Source: Lachnospira hominis (ex Liu et al. 2021)
Lineage (GTDB): Bacteria > Bacillota > Clostridia > Lachnospirales > Lachnospiraceae
Reading direction: 5' to 3'
Assembly (NCBI RefSeq): GCF_014287955.1
Contig: NZ_JACOPD010000008.1
Location: forward strand, 62,001 to 126,000
DNA length: 64,000 bases
A program made the translations under genes and the position numbers. Below, one piece after another: positions 1-8,821 of the stretch; positions within the stretch are counted from its first letter, which is position 1; the number at the start of each line of letters is the position of its first letter. The notes beneath the pieces are model-generated. The model was not told the origin of the DNA. It did not search any database and was given only the letters and a program-made list of their open reading frames with translations.

Positions 1-771
1 GAAGAACTCACCAACATGCAGAACCAGATCAAAGAAATGCAGGAAGATACACTTGTCAATAATGCAAAAAAGGCATTGTCAGAAGCACAGGAGCGACTTA
101 ATACCAGATGTGAGCAGATAAAGTCACAGGTATTAGAAGTGAAAGAACAGGTCAAATCTACAGCAAAGAGCATAGTTGATGAAGCAAAGGCAAAGGGAAG
201 AACTGCATTATACAGGGTGTCGGAGTTCTTAGCAATTAAGAAAAGGCTTCTTGATATCCGAGAGAATGTAAGAGGTGCAATCAAGACCACGGATAAGGAT
301 ATAGCAAAGACAGCGCTTCTTACAAAAGGATTTCGTGAAGCTGGTCAGACAGCAGCTAATGCATTCCGTACTTTTGCTGACAAGCCAGAGGTGGATTATT
401 CACAGAAAGAGCAGAAACATCCCATTACAAAGGCGGTGCTTGCACCTATGAAAGCAGTGAGAAAGTTGTTTGTATCAATGGAGCTGCATTTGGATGCATC
501 TATAGATAAGCTGGATAATCTGGCTATGAATGTGCAGCTTGATAAGGAAAAGTATATGGAGAATGTGAAAACAAAGGAACAGGAACAGACAGAGCCGGAG
601 AGGGCAGAAGCTGAGCGAGTGGAAGCAGAGGTTGTATATTCACCGATGGTTGCTGAACCACAGGAGTATCAGTATAATGCAGATGCATTTGATGCTAGAG
701 GTGTGGATGAGGTGAAGCAGGAAGCGGCACATAAGGAAGTATCAAAGGTAAGAGAAGATAAAGCCAGATAG
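1..771 (+). CDS. coiled-coil hypothetical protein of the integrative element, 5' end outside window
   Basis: The reading frame is open from base 1 (five codons before the first ATG at 16) and no ribosome binding site precedes that ATG, so the protein very probably starts upstream of the window. The visible 256 codons are rich in Glu, Lys, Gln and Ala with long heptad-like stretches, and the C-terminal 60 residues are a low-complexity acidic tail. No enzyme motif is visible. It resembles the long helical proteins of unknown function found in Firmicute conjugative elements. The role is unknown. Being cytoplasmic is inferred from the lack of hydrophobic segments. Confidence 0.6.
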   Translation, partial: EELTNMQNQIKEMQEDTLVNNAKKALSEAQERLNTRCEQIKSQVLEVKEQVKSTAKSIVDEAKAKGRTALYRVSEFLAIKKRLLDIRENVRGAIKTTDKDIAKTALLTKGFREAGQTAANAFRTFADKPEVDYSQKEQKHPITKAVLAPMKAVRKLFVSMELHLDASIDKLDNLAMNVQLDKEKYMENVKTKEQEQTEPERAEAERVEAEVVYSPMVAEPQEYQYNADAFDARGVDEVKQEAAHKEVSKVREDKAR

Positions 772-776
772 TTTTG

Positions 777-808
777 AGGACGTGGGAGAGATTCTGCGTC
801 CTTTTTTA
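777..808 (+). terminator. rho-independent terminator
   Basis: Inverted repeat AGGACG / CGTCCT (777-782 and 797-802) followed by a run of seven T directly after the first gene's stop codon. Confidence 0.75.
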
Positions 809-906
809 GTGCGGATCAATTTGATAGATGTTATAATGTGAAAAGATAAATGCGAAACATGCGCTATACTAGCAAAAGTTATTAATTATATAAAGGTGGG
901 AGAAAT

Positions 907-1593
907 TTGGCAAAAAGTAAAAAGACAAAAACACATAAAAAGATAGATGGTCAGCTTTTACAGATGAACAAGAAGTTTAGTAATCTCAAGATGAAACAGA
1001 AGGATAAGATTACAGGCTGGGTGTATGAAGAATATAAAAAATATGTAGCAGAACATGAAAAAGCCCCGGATTCATTAGCTGATGAACAGATTGTTGAAGC
1101 TGTACTTGATAAGATAAATGAGGCACAAATCTGGATACCAGATGGAGAGATATACGATTATTATCGAAGAAAGAAACCACAACTTCAGAAGAGGCTTGAT
1201 AGTGAAAAGTTGATTGAGTTTAAATCATATGTCAGCTTTTATAAGAGCATTGTTGATCAGGACAGGGCATCCGTTGTTATATGCAATCTCAAACATGAGA
1301 TTATCTACATGAATCCGGCAGCTGTTACCAGCTATGCGAAGCGAGGAGGCGACAAACTTATCGGAAGAAGCCTGTTAGACTGCCATAATCCGGAATCAAG
1401 AGATAGAATACAGCAGGTAGTGGACTGGTTTGCAGCAGATGAAAGACATAATATCGTTTATACTTTTCATAATGAGAAACAGAATAAAGATGTTTACATG
1501 GTGGCACTCAGAGATGAGGGTAATCTGATAGGATATTATGAGAAACATGAATATCGAAATTCAGAAACCATGAAACCATACGATTTGTGGTGA
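907..1593 (+). CDS. PAS-domain protein
   Basis: 228 residues with a TTG start at 907, chosen because an AGGTGGGAG Shine-Dalgarno lies just upstream. The basic N-terminus (Lys-rich, residues 1-35) is followed by a helical region around residues 40-100 and a PAS-like sensor fold at about residues 115-215, with the typical core VVICNLKHEIIYMNPAA. No kinase, GGDEF or DNA-binding output domain follows, so it is a stand-alone sensor or a protein-interaction module. It lies 4 nt ahead of the next gene and is probably cotranscribed with it. The ligand is unknown. Confidence 0.7.
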   Translation: MAKSKKTKTHKKIDGQLLQMNKKFSNLKMKQKDKITGWVYEEYKKYVAEHEKAPDSLADEQIVEAVLDKINEAQIWIPDGEIYDYYRRKKPQLQKRLDSEKLIEFKSYVSFYKSIVDQDRASVVICNLKHEIIYMNPAAVTSYAKRGGDKLIGRSLLDCHNPESRDRIQQVVDWFAADERHNIVYTFHNEKQNKDVYMVALRDEGNLIGYYEKHEYRNSETMKPYDLW

Positions 1594-1597
1594 TGAT

Positions 1598-1978
1598 ATG
1601 ACTAAGGATGAATGGTACAAGCAGTTATTTGAGAGACTGGATAATTCCAAGTTCAGAAGCAGTTTCCATCTGAAGCAGAAAGATATTGATTACATAAATG
1701 AAAAAGGTCTTGATACAATAAGACAACATGCAAAGGATTTTATTGCAAAGAGAGAAGCTCCGGCATATATAGCAAATGATGGCAAACAGACACCAATGCG
1801 TGGACATCCAGTATTTATTGCTCAGCACGCTACAGCAACATGCTGCAGGGAGCGCATCCGAAAGTGGCATAAAATGCAGCCTGGCAAGGAACTAAGTCAG
1901 GTGCAGCAGGATTATCTTGTAGATGTAATTATGACATGGATTCAAAAAGAAATGGAGAGGCAGGAACATAAAATATGA
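1598..1978 (+). CDS. DUF4186-family protein
   Basis: 126 residues. The motif pattern RSSFHLKQKDIDYINEKG ... HPVFIAQHATATCCRERIRKWH matches the small DUF4186 family as I know it: a conserved His/Cys cluster, about 110 residues, function unknown. The HATATCCR segment could bind metal, which is inference. It starts 4 nt after the PAS gene and overlaps the following gene by 4 nt (ATGA), indicating translational coupling in one operon. Confidence 0.7.
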   Translation: MTKDEWYKQLFERLDNSKFRSSFHLKQKDIDYINEKGLDTIRQHAKDFIAKREAPAYIANDGKQTPMRGHPVFIAQHATATCCRERIRKWHKMQPGKELSQVQQDYLVDVIMTWIQKEMERQEHKI

Positions 1979-2346
1979 GTTTGAAAAATGTATTGATTAT
2001 TGTTGATAACATTGACGAATCAATTGATTTTTATGAAGAACTGTTTGGACTGCGTGTGATTACAAGGCAGGAAGGTAATGTGATAATGTCAGAGGGGCTT
2101 GTATTGCAGGATGTAGATGTATGGTATGATAGTACAAAAATACATACAACTCCACATAACAATATGACAGAACTTTATTTTGAAGATAATGATATAGAAG
2201 GTATTATTGAAAAACTGGAGTCTGGCAAGTATGTTGTAAGTTATGTTACGGATTTAATGGAACTTGAATGTGGACAGAAGCTTGTAAGATTTTATGATCC
2301 ATCAGGAAATCTTATAGAAGTACGAACACCAGTTAGCCACAACTGA
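1975..2346 (+). CDS. VOC/glyoxalase-superfamily protein
   Basis: 123 residues with the two beta-alpha-beta-beta-beta repeats of the vicinal oxygen chelate fold. It begins with a typical KNVLIIVDNIDESIDFYEEL and ends with FYDPSGNLIEVRTP, where the Glu is a usual metal ligand. The family includes glyoxalases, dioxygenases and antibiotic-binding proteins, and the substrate cannot be told. The start overlaps the DUF4186 stop by 4 nt. Confidence 0.8.
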   Translation: MSLKNVLIIVDNIDESIDFYEELFGLRVITRQEGNVIMSEGLVLQDVDVWYDSTKIHTTPHNNMTELYFEDNDIEGIIEKLESGKYVVSYVTDLMELECGQKLVRFYDPSGNLIEVRTPVSHN

Positions 2347-2367
2347 AGAAAGCGGATTTGAGAAAAA

Positions 2368-2841
2368 ATGCAGATATTTGTAGATGCGGATGCGTGTCCG
2401 GCAGTGGACATTGTTGAGACAATAGCAGAGAAATACAATATTTCCATCACATTGCTGTGTGATACGAATCATATTTTGTATTCTGATTACAGTGAGGTGA
2501 TTGTGGTAGGCGCAGGAGCAGATGCAGTAGATTATAAACTAATTAGCATATGTCATAAAGGGGATGTAGTAGTATCGCAGGATTATGGTGTCGCTGCAAT
2601 GGCACTTGGGAAAGGTGCATATGTTATTCACCAATCAGGCAAGTGGTACACGAATGAGAACATAGATCAGATGCTTATGGAGCGACATCTTAACAAGAAG
2701 GCAAGACGCAGCTCTCATAAGAATCATATGAAAGGACCGAGAAAGCATACGGAAGAAGATGATGTACGCTTTGCACAGTCCTTTGAAAAACTTATACTGA
2801 TGGCAAAGTCAAAAGAAGGTGCTCAAAGTGGGACTATTTAG
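2368..2841 (+). CDS. YaiI/YqxD family protein (DUF188)
   Basis: 157 residues. The opening MQIFVDADACPAVDIVETIA and the internal VVSQDYGVAAMALGKGAYV are diagnostic of the YaiI/YqxD (DUF188) family, a PIN-like fold with an acidic triad (Asp in VDADACP, Asp in SQDYG). Nuclease activity is suspected for the family but not proven. The C-terminus carries the family's basic RRSSHKNHMKGPRKHTEEDD stretch. It belongs to the small-gene operon of the level-1 island. Confidence 0.88.
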   Translation: MQIFVDADACPAVDIVETIAEKYNISITLLCDTNHILYSDYSEVIVVGAGADAVDYKLISICHKGDVVVSQDYGVAAMALGKGAYVIHQSGKWYTNENIDQMLMERHLNKKARRSSHKNHMKGPRKHTEEDDVRFAQSFEKLILMAKSKEGAQSGTI

Positions 2842-3046
2842 GAAAAAGACAGTTACAAAGACATATGATAAGGAAAATAAGAAACCGGTAATTAAGGCCA
2901 GCATATGTAATGGTGAACAAGTTGCAGGTTTTAAGGATATTCATACAGGTAAAATAGAAGAGGTTATGCTGATTAAGAACCAGGCAGACCTTGATGCATT
3001 CAAGAAAATGTATGGAATAGATGGAGAGATAGAAAAGGAATACTGA
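2828..3046 (+). CDS. small conserved hypothetical protein
   Basis: I place the start at GTG 2828, giving a protein of 72 residues beginning MGLFRKK, because AAGAAGG at 2813-2819 is then 8 nt away. An in-frame GTG at 2819 has no good ribosome site. The N-terminus overlaps the DUF188 gene by 14 nt. Proteins of this form (GLFxKKTVTKTYDKENKKPVIK) are common in clostridia and are sometimes labelled aspartate dehydrogenase, but no dehydrogenase fold is visible. The function is unknown. Confidence 0.6.
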   Translation: MGLFRKKTVTKTYDKENKKPVIKASICNGEQVAGFKDIHTGKIEEVMLIKNQADLDAFKKMYGIDGEIEKEY

Positions 3047-3047
3047 T

Positions 3048-3389
3048 ATGAATATACAGATATTTGGAACAAAGAAATGCAATGATACTAAGAAGGCGGA
3101 GCGTTTTTTCAAGGAGCGGGGCATAAAGTATCAGTTCATTGATATGAAAGAAAAAGGTATGAGCAAAGGAGAATTTAATTCAGTAGCTCAGGCAAATGGT
3201 GGATTAGAAAATATGGTTAACTGGGATGGTAAGGACAAAGATTTACTTGCTCTTATTAAGTATATCGCAGATGAAGATAAGCTTGAAAAAGTGCTTGAGA
3301 ATCCACAAGTAATTAAAACACCAGTAGTAAGAAACGGAAAGCAATCAACATTTGGTTATCAGCCGGATATCTGGAAAGGATGGAACTAA
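3048..3389 (+). CDS. ArsC/Spx-family thioredoxin-fold protein
   Basis: 113 residues starting MNIQIFGTKKCNDTKKAERF. It has the single N-terminal Cys followed by the helix typical of ArsC/Spx/YffB-like proteins, and ends with KTPVVRNGKQSTFGYQPDIWKGW, the conserved TPvvR cis-Pro loop. Only one Cys is present at the active site (xxKKCNDTKK), so it could be an arsenate-reductase-like enzyme or a redox regulator. It is followed directly by the macrodomain gene (start at 3390, the base after this stop). Confidence 0.8.
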   Translation: MNIQIFGTKKCNDTKKAERFFKERGIKYQFIDMKEKGMSKGEFNSVAQANGGLENMVNWDGKDKDLLALIKYIADEDKLEKVLENPQVIKTPVVRNGKQSTFGYQPDIWKGWN

Positions 3390-3629
3390 ATGTACTTAAT
3401 TAAGACTTTAATGGGAGATATAACAAAAGTAACAGATGTGCAGGCAATTGTGAATGCAGCAAATAACTCTCTTCTTGGCGGAGGCGGTGTAGATGGTGCA
3501 ATTCATAGAGCAGCAGGACCGGAGCTTCTGGCGGAGTGCAGGACACTACACGGATGTGAGACTGGAGAAGCAAAGATAACAAAAGGATATAATCTGTCAT
3601 GTGATTATGTGATACATACTGTAGGACCG
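3390..3629 (+). pseudogene. macrodomain protein, 5' part (interrupted by transposon)
   Basis: Encodes the first 80 residues of an ADP-ribose-binding macrodomain (the [20 protein letters not shown] binding loop is intact) and then runs into foreign DNA, stopping after one extra Met at 3635. Joining codon CCG (3627-3629) to ATA at 32494 restores a 174-residue macrodomain continuing IWNGGRDREEE. The break falls in the strand leading to the second phosphate loop, so the remnant should be inactive. The 3' part is at 32494-32778. Confidence 0.95.
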
Positions 3630-3652
3630 ATGTAGGACGGATTTTGCGGACA
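3629..3652. other. attL of level-2 transposon
   Basis: Crossover dinucleotide GA (3629-3630), 11-nt spacer, then inverted repeat TTTTGCGGACA (3642-3652), mirrored at the right end (32471-32494). Confidence 0.88.
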
Positions 3653-3686
3653 TTCAAAATAAAAAAGAATGTGGAGGTAACAGACA

Positions 3687-4061
3687 ATGGCAAAATCATT
3701 ATTTGAGGAACTGGGCGGCAAATACGAAAGGCAAGGGGATTATTTGATACCGTGCTTAACTGTACCCGCCGAAGAAGAACAGGCAATAGGCATCTGGGGG
3801 CAACGGCATTTAGATTATCTAAAACAGTACCGTAAAGTTACATACACCAATCTTCTTACAAGCGGCAGGCTAAACGGCTACCTTGCCGACATCAACAGAC
3901 AGGCACAGGAACGCTTTGAAAGGCTCATAGAGGGTATGAAACAGGCACAGGGCATAACGGAACAGCTAAAGGCAGAAAACGCCTTAGAATGGACAGGATG
4001 CCTCAATAACATAAGGGCTTGTGCGAGGGAGATTGTGGAAAAGGAAATTATTTTTGCATAA
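3687..4061 (+). CDS. tnpV: TnpV-family transposon protein
   Basis: 124 residues starting MAKSLFEELGGKYERQGDYL and containing the family signature IGIWGQRHLDYLKQYRKVTYTNLLTSG. It matches TnpV of Tn4451-type elements, a small protein of unknown function that normally lies at the end opposite the recombinase, as here. It has an in-gene position 57 nt inside the left end, with a GTGGAGGTAA ribosome site. Its presence supports the Tn4451/Tn5397 family assignment. Confidence 0.85.
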   Translation: MAKSLFEELGGKYERQGDYLIPCLTVPAEEEQAIGIWGQRHLDYLKQYRKVTYTNLLTSGRLNGYLADINRQAQERFERLIEGMKQAQGITEQLKAENALEWTGCLNNIRACAREIVEKEIIFA

Positions 4062-4118
4062 ACAGATGATTAGTGGCAGGGGGAAATCCTGCCGCTTTTT
4101 CTGCTTTAGTTTGTCAGC

Positions 4119-4147
4119 TTGACAAATAAAGGGTTAAGGAATATAAT
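4119..4147 (+). promoter_or_regulatory. consensus sigma-A promoter of tet(O)
   Basis: TTGACA at 4119-4124 and TATAAT at 4142-4147 with a 17-bp spacer: a perfect housekeeping promoter about 280 bp ahead of tet(O), so the transcript has a long leader. Confidence 0.9.
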
Positions 4148-4179
4148 TAGATTCAGTATTATACAAGGAGTTAATAAAT

Positions 4180-4203
4180 ATGCGGCAAGGTATTCTTAAA
4201 TAA
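4180..4203 (+). CDS. tet(O) leader peptide MRQGILK
   Basis: Seven-codon ORF (ATG at 4180, TAA at 4201) behind an ACAAGGAG ribosome site. Its coding sequence GGTATTCTTAAA can pair with TTTAAGAATACT at about 4282-4293, and a terminator follows at 4356. This is the layout of translational-coupled transcription attenuation known for ribosomal protection genes: drug-stalled ribosomes on the leader would favour the antiterminated transcript. The mechanism here is inferred. Confidence 0.75.
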   Translation: MRQGILK

Positions 4204-4355
4204 ACTGTCAATTTGATAGTGGGAACAAAAAGTAGCAGTCCCGTTTCACTTTTAATATGGGGCTTAGTTTTTTGTACCCAGTTTAAGAATACTTTTATCA
4301 TGTAATTTTATATGCCCGAAAACATATAAGTGTTTTGGGGCTATTGGAGTTATTT

Positions 4356-4390
4356 ACCCAGTGATAGGAGTATTTATCACTGGGTATTTT
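4356..4390 (+). terminator. attenuator terminator of tet(O) leader
   Basis: Perfect 11-bp stem ACCCAGTGATA / TATCACTGGGT (4356-4366 and 4375-4385) followed by ATTTTTAT, placed between the leader peptide and tet(O). Confidence 0.8.
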
Positions 4391-4427
4391 TATGCCCTTT
4401 TTTGGGTGTTGATAGGAGGAAAATCAC

Positions 4428-6347
4428 ATGAAAATAATTAACTTAGGCATTCTGGCTCACGTTGACGCAGGAAAGACAACATTAACGGAAAGTTTATTGT
4501 ATACCAGTGGTGCAATTGCAGAACTAGGGAGCGTAGATGAAGGCACAACAAGGACAGATACAATGAATTTGGAGCGTCAAAGGGGAATCACTATCCAGAC
4601 AGCAGTGACATCTTTTCAGTGGGAGGATGTAAAAGTCAACATTATAGATACGCCAGGCCATATGGATTTTTTGGCGGAAGTATACCGTTCTTTATCCGTA
4701 TTAGACGGAGCAGTATTATTAGTTTCTGCAAAGGATGGCATACAGGCACAGACCCGTATACTGTTTCATGCACTACAGATAATGAAGATTCCGACAATTT
4801 TTTTCATCAATAAAATTGACCAAGAGGGGATTGATTTGCCAATGGTATATCGGGAAATGAAAGCAAAGCTTTCTTCGGAAATTATAGTGAAGCAAAAGGT
4901 TGGGCAGCATCCCCATATAAATGTAACGGACAATGACGATATGGAACAGTGGGATGCGGTAATTATGGGAAACGATGAACTATTAGAGAAATATATGTCA
5001 GGGAAACCGTTTAAAATGTCAGAACTGGAACAGGAAGAAAACAGGAGATTCCAAAACGGAACGTTATTTCCCGTTTATCACGGAAGCGCTAAAAACAATC
5101 TGGGGATTCGGCAGCTTATAGAAGTGATTGCCAGTAAATTTTATTCATCAACGCCTGAAGGTCAATCTGAATTATGCGGGCAGGTTTTTAAGATTGAATA
5201 TTCAGAGAAAAGGCGGCGTTTTGTTTATGTGCGTATATATAGCGGAACATTGCATTTGAGGGATGTTATTAGAATATCTGAAAAAGAGAAAATAAAAATC
5301 ACAGAGATGTGTGTTCCGACAAACGGTGAATTATATCCATCCGATACAGCCTGCTCTGGTGATATTGTAATTTTACCAAATGATGTTTTGCAGCTAAACA
5401 GTATTTTGGGGAACGAAATGCTGTTGCCGCAGAGAAAATTTATTGAAAATCCTCTCCCTATGCTCCAAACAACGATTGCAGTAAAGAAACCTGAACAGCG
5501 GGAAATATTGCTTGGGGCACTTACAGAAATTTCAGATGGCGACCCTCTTTTAAAATATTATGTGGATACTACAACGCATGAGATTATACTTTCTTTTTTG
5601 GGGAATGTGCAGATGGAAGTCATTTGTGCCATCCTTGAGGAAAAATATCATGTGGAGGCAGAAATAAAAGAGCCTACTGTTATATATATGGAAAGACCGC
5701 TTAGAAAAGCAGAATATACCATCCACATAGAAGTCCCGCCAAATCCTTTCTGGGCTTCTGTCGGGTTGTCCATAGAGCCGCTCCCTATTGGAAGCGGAGT
5801 GCAGTATGAAAGCAGAGTTTCACTTGGATATTTAAATCAATCGTTCCAAAATGCGGTTATGGAGGGGGTTCTTTATGGCTGCGAGCAGGGGCTGTATGGA
5901 TGGAAAGTGACAGACTGTAAAATCTGTTTTGAATATGGATTGTATTATAGTCCTGTAAGTACCCCCGCAGACTTTCGGCTGCTTTCCCCTATCGTATTGG
6001 AGCAGGCTTTAAAAAAAGCAGGGACAGAACTATTAGAGCCATATCTCCACTTTGAAATTTATGCACCGCAGGAATATCTCTCACGGGCGTATCATGATGC
6101 TCCAAGGTATTGTGCAGATATTGTAAGTACTCAGATAAAGAATGACGAGGTCATTCTGAAAGGAGAAATCCCTGCTAGATGTATTCAAGAATACAGGAAC
6201 GATTTAACTTATTTCACAAATGGGCAGGGAGTCTGCTTGACAGAGTTAAAAGGATACCAGCCAGCTATTGGTAAATTTATTTGCCAACCCCGCCGCCCGA
6301 ATAGCCGTATAGATAAGGTTCGGCATATGTTCCACAAGTTAGCTTAA
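4428..6347 (+). CDS. tet(O): tetracycline resistance ribosomal protection protein Tet(O)
   Basis: 639 residues, the full length for the class. It is an EF-G-like translational GTPase that removes tetracycline from the ribosome. G1 AHVDAGKT at residues 10-17, G3 DTPGH near 74-78 and G4 NKID near 128 are intact, and the C-terminus ends [18 protein letters not shown] as in Tet(O). As far as I can recall the sequence it matches Tet(O) nearly throughout. Mosaic tet(O/32/O) alleles are commonly paired with tet(40), so a small mosaic segment cannot be excluded. GAGGAAAATCAC precedes the ATG. It is controlled by the attenuated leader at 4119-4390 and is followed 50 nt later by tet(40). Confidence 0.95.
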   Translation: MKIINLGILAHVDAGKTTLTESLLYTSGAIAELGSVDEGTTRTDTMNLERQRGITIQTAVTSFQWEDVKVNIIDTPGHMDFLAEVYRSLSVLDGAVLLVSAKDGIQAQTRILFHALQIMKIPTIFFINKIDQEGIDLPMVYREMKAKLSSEIIVKQKVGQHPHINVTDNDDMEQWDAVIMGNDELLEKYMSGKPFKMSELEQEENRRFQNGTLFPVYHGSAKNNLGIRQLIEVIASKFYSSTPEGQSELCGQVFKIEYSEKRRRFVYVRIYSGTLHLRDVIRISEKEKIKITEMCVPTNGELYPSDTACSGDIVILPNDVLQLNSILGNEMLLPQRKFIENPLPMLQTTIAVKKPEQREILLGALTEISDGDPLLKYYVDTTTHEIILSFLGNVQMEVICAILEEKYHVEAEIKEPTVIYMERPLRKAEYTIHIEVPPNPFWASVGLSIEPLPIGSGVQYESRVSLGYLNQSFQNAVMEGVLYGCEQGLYGWKVTDCKICFEYGLYYSPVSTPADFRLLSPIVLEQALKKAGTELLEPYLHFEIYAPQEYLSRAYHDAPRYCADIVSTQIKNDEVILKGEIPARCIQEYRNDLTYFTNGQGVCLTELKGYQPAIGKFICQPRRPNSRIDKVRHMFHKLA

Positions 6348-6397
6348 CAGCTTGCAAAAGTCATATAAAATGAGATTTGAAAGGAGAATGTAACTTC

Positions 6398-7618
6398 ATG
6401 TTTGCTAAAAATTCAAAGGCATATTCTGTCTACCTGCTGTTCCGATTTGTCTGTTCCCTGGCGGTTTCTATGTCCACAGTGCTTTCCATCGTGTACCACC
6501 TGGAGGTGGTGCAGCTGGATGCTTTCCAGCTTGTCCTGGTAGGGACGGTTCTGGAGACCTCCTGCTTTCTGTTCGAGATACCCACCGGTGTGGTGGCGGA
6601 TTTGTATAGCCGTCGGCGCTCGGTGCTGATTGGAATGTTCCTCTACGGCCTGGGCTTTCTGATGGAGGGTGCGCTACCGTGGTTCGCGCCGGTTCTGCTG
6701 GCCCAGGTTGTCTGGGGTTGCGGTGATACCTTCATCACCGGCGCTCTGGAGGCGTGGATTGCCTCGGAGGAAGAGGACAAACCCATAGACAAGGTGTTCC
6801 TGCGGGGCAGTCAAATGGGGCAAATCGGCGGCGTTCTGGGCGTGGTGCTGGGCACACTGCTGGGAAACATAAACCTGCAAATGCCTGTCATCTTGGGGGG
6901 CAGTTTGTGCTTGTTGTTGGGGCTGGTGATGGTTCGCATCATGCCAGAAACCAACTTCTCCCCTGCTATTGAGGAACGGCAGGGCTTGCTTAAAGACTTT
7001 GTCTGCCTGTTCAAGCTCAACCTGGGCTTTGTGAAAGGCGCACCTGTGTTGCTGGCGCTCTTAGCAATCACACTATGCGGGGGACTTGCCAGTGAAGGCT
7101 TTGACCGGCTCTCCACCGCTCATTTTCTGGATGACACGGTAATACCCGTTATCGGGCCGCTGAACAGCGTCACTTGGTTCGGTGTTATCAGTCTTATCGG
7201 CAACGGCTTAGGTATTCTGGCTTCTCAGTTGCTCATCGCCCGCATGGAGAAAAAAGGGACTGTCAGCCGAACCAGTGTGGTCATGTCCACCAGTGCCGGG
7301 TATATCCTGTGCCTGGTTCTCTTCGCGGTGGGGCGGAGCTTTTGGTTCATGTTGTTGGTGTTCCTGCTGGCGGGGCTTATGCGCACCATCAAGGAGCCTG
7401 TGCTGGCCGCCTGGATGAACGACCATGTGGATGAGAAAATGCGCGCCACAGTCTTTTCCACCAGCGGACAGCTGGACTCTTTCGGGCAGATCATCGGCGG
7501 GCCTATTGTGGGGCTGGTAGCCCAGCAGGTGTCCATACCCTGGGGGCTGGTCTGTACCGCTTTCCTGCTGTTGCCCGCGCTGTTCTTAGTGCCGGTGGCG
7601 GGAAAGAAGCGGGATTGA
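6398..7618 (+). CDS. tet(40): tetracycline efflux MFS transporter Tet(40)
   Basis: 406 residues, the published length of Tet(40), with start ATG 6398 set by AAAGGAG at 6380-6386; an upstream in-frame TTG at 6377 includes that ribosome site and is not used. About 12 hydrophobic segments. The loop 2-3 signature ADLYSRRRSVLIG of MFS drug antiporters is at about residues 67-79. It exports tetracycline across the membrane. It lies 50 nt after tet(O) without its own promoter in between, so it should share the drug-responsive leader. The gene is markedly richer in G+C than tet(O) and the host genes, a sign of separate origin. The tet(O)-tet(40) pairing is known from human gut Firmicutes. Confidence 0.93.
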   Translation: MFAKNSKAYSVYLLFRFVCSLAVSMSTVLSIVYHLEVVQLDAFQLVLVGTVLETSCFLFEIPTGVVADLYSRRRSVLIGMFLYGLGFLMEGALPWFAPVLLAQVVWGCGDTFITGALEAWIASEEEDKPIDKVFLRGSQMGQIGGVLGVVLGTLLGNINLQMPVILGGSLCLLLGLVMVRIMPETNFSPAIEERQGLLKDFVCLFKLNLGFVKGAPVLLALLAITLCGGLASEGFDRLSTAHFLDDTVIPVIGPLNSVTWFGVISLIGNGLGILASQLLIARMEKKGTVSRTSVVMSTSAGYILCLVLFAVGRSFWFMLLVFLLAGLMRTIKEPVLAAWMNDHVDEKMRATVFSTSGQLDSFGQIIGGPIVGLVAQQVSIPWGLVCTAFLLLPALFLVPVAGKKRD

Positions 7619-7639
7619 TATGGCATAGTTAAGTTTACT

Positions 7640-7672
7640 GACGAGCGGGAGATTACTTCCGCTCGTCTTCAT
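7640..7672 (+). terminator. terminator after tet(40)
   Basis: Nine-bp stem GACGAGCGG / CCGCTCGTC (7640-7648, 7659-7667) followed by a T-rich stretch. Confidence 0.7.
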
Positions 7673-8214
7673 TTAGTAGCGCAAAATTTGAGGACTCTTT
7701 ATTTCCTTATTCGGTATAGCGGAGGCGGCTGTCAATTCGACATAATTTTCTTGTGATACTTTACCGTACATGAGCATTTGTTTCGTATTTGAAAGAACAA
7801 ACTCACCAAATAAAAAAAACGATATTCGGGTGGGTTATTTTGTTATACCCTAAATTACCCTCTGAATTTGTTTTTAAATTTGGAGGGATTTTTTTATGTC
7901 CTTTTTTCGGGCAGTTATCTATCTGCTCATACGAAGCAAAATTTATCAATACATAGCATATCAGAGAACGGCAGGAAACCAGTTAAAAAAATTTCTGCCA
8001 GTGCAACGGTACTTCTCACCTTGAAAGTAGAAGTACAATCTCCATACAATAGAATTACTATTTCCTATAACCGTAAAGGTCACAGAGCCTTTGCGGTTTT
8101 TCTTTTGTCGATTTTTGTTGGAAAGTGCCGTAGGGCTGTTTCTGATATGCGGTGTCGTTCTCCGCCTCTCCATCTGGATTTTTTACATTTCAAAAATTCA
8201 GATGGGAGGTATTT
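7673..8214. other. gene-poor spacer with hairpins after tet(40)
   Basis: No convincing gene; the open frame at 7868-8221 has no ribosome site and no family resemblance. It holds a 29-bp stretch (7752-7780) that recurs diverged at 26852-26880, a hairpin GTACTTCT / AGAAGTAC near 8010-8037, a terminator at 8069-8105, and CCATCTG / CAGATGG (about 8170-8204) just before the next ribosome site. Confidence 0.6.
8069..8105 (+). terminator. rho-independent terminator
   Basis: Stem AACCGTAAAGG / CCTTTGCGGTT (8069-8079, 8088-8098) with one mismatch, then TTTTTC. Confidence 0.7.
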
Positions 8215-8727
8215 ATGGTGAAATATGCACCAAGAAAGGTATATATCAGAGAAAGTGGCGGCTATGTGGAATTATCCTACACGGAGTTCTGCCGTTGCAG
8301 GGAATCCGACCAGACCTATATGGACAAGCTGTTTATCCCCATTCAAGGCTGTCTGCTTGAAGTCGTGAGGGAGCAATACACAGACTTCTACCGTGACAAG
8401 GAACGGTGGCGTTATCTGCAAAAATTAGATACAAAGAATAGACTGCTATCTCTCGACGGATTTACGGACAGCGAGGGGAATCCTCTGGACTTTATCACTG
8501 ATGAAGCGGTGGACATTGCAGAAACCGTTGTCAATGCGGTCATGGTGGACAGGCTGAAAGCCGCCCTGCCTTTGCTGTCGGATAGTGAACAGGAGCTGAT
8601 ACAGGCAATCTTTTTTGACGGACTTTCCGAGCGTGAAGTCGGGGCGAGGTTGGGCATAACCCAGAGCGTTGTAAACAAACGCAAAGCCAGAATCCTAATA
8701 AAACTAAGAAAGATAATAGAAAATTAA
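8215..8727 (+). CDS. sigma-70-like regulator of the transposon
   Basis: 170 residues from ATG 8215, chosen because GGGAGGT lies 5 nt upstream; the longer frame from 8152 runs through a hairpin. The C-terminal third (about residues 110-170) is a sigma region-4-type helix-turn-helix, LSDSEQELIQAIFFDGLSER then EVGARLGITQSVVNKRKARI. The N-terminal half contains ESGGYVELSYTEFCRCRE, seen in small sigma-like proteins of Tn4451/Tn916-type elements. It probably controls element genes, but target promoters cannot be named. Terminators separate it from its neighbours. Confidence 0.7.
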   Translation: MVKYAPRKVYIRESGGYVELSYTEFCRCRESDQTYMDKLFIPIQGCLLEVVREQYTDFYRDKERWRYLQKLDTKNRLLSLDGFTDSEGNPLDFITDEAVDIAETVVNAVMVDRLKAALPLLSDSEQELIQAIFFDGLSEREVGARLGITQSVVNKRKARILIKLRKIIEN

Positions 8728-8741
8728 AATTTAAGGCGTTC

Positions 8742-8784
8742 AGCCCCCTTGTTTTTTCCTTTGGGAAGATGAGGGGGCTTTTCT
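8742..8784 (+). terminator. rho-independent terminator
   Basis: Stem AGCCCCCT / AGGGGGCT (8742-8749, 8772-8779) followed by TTTTC, between two sigma-like genes. Confidence 0.75.
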
Positions 8785-8821
8785 CTGCCCTCTCAATCAA
8801 TTCTGATTGGAGGAAGTAAGA

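Noticed and set aside
7868..8221. 117-residue open frame after tet(40)
   Set aside because: No ribosome site, no family resemblance, runs through a terminator and hairpins.
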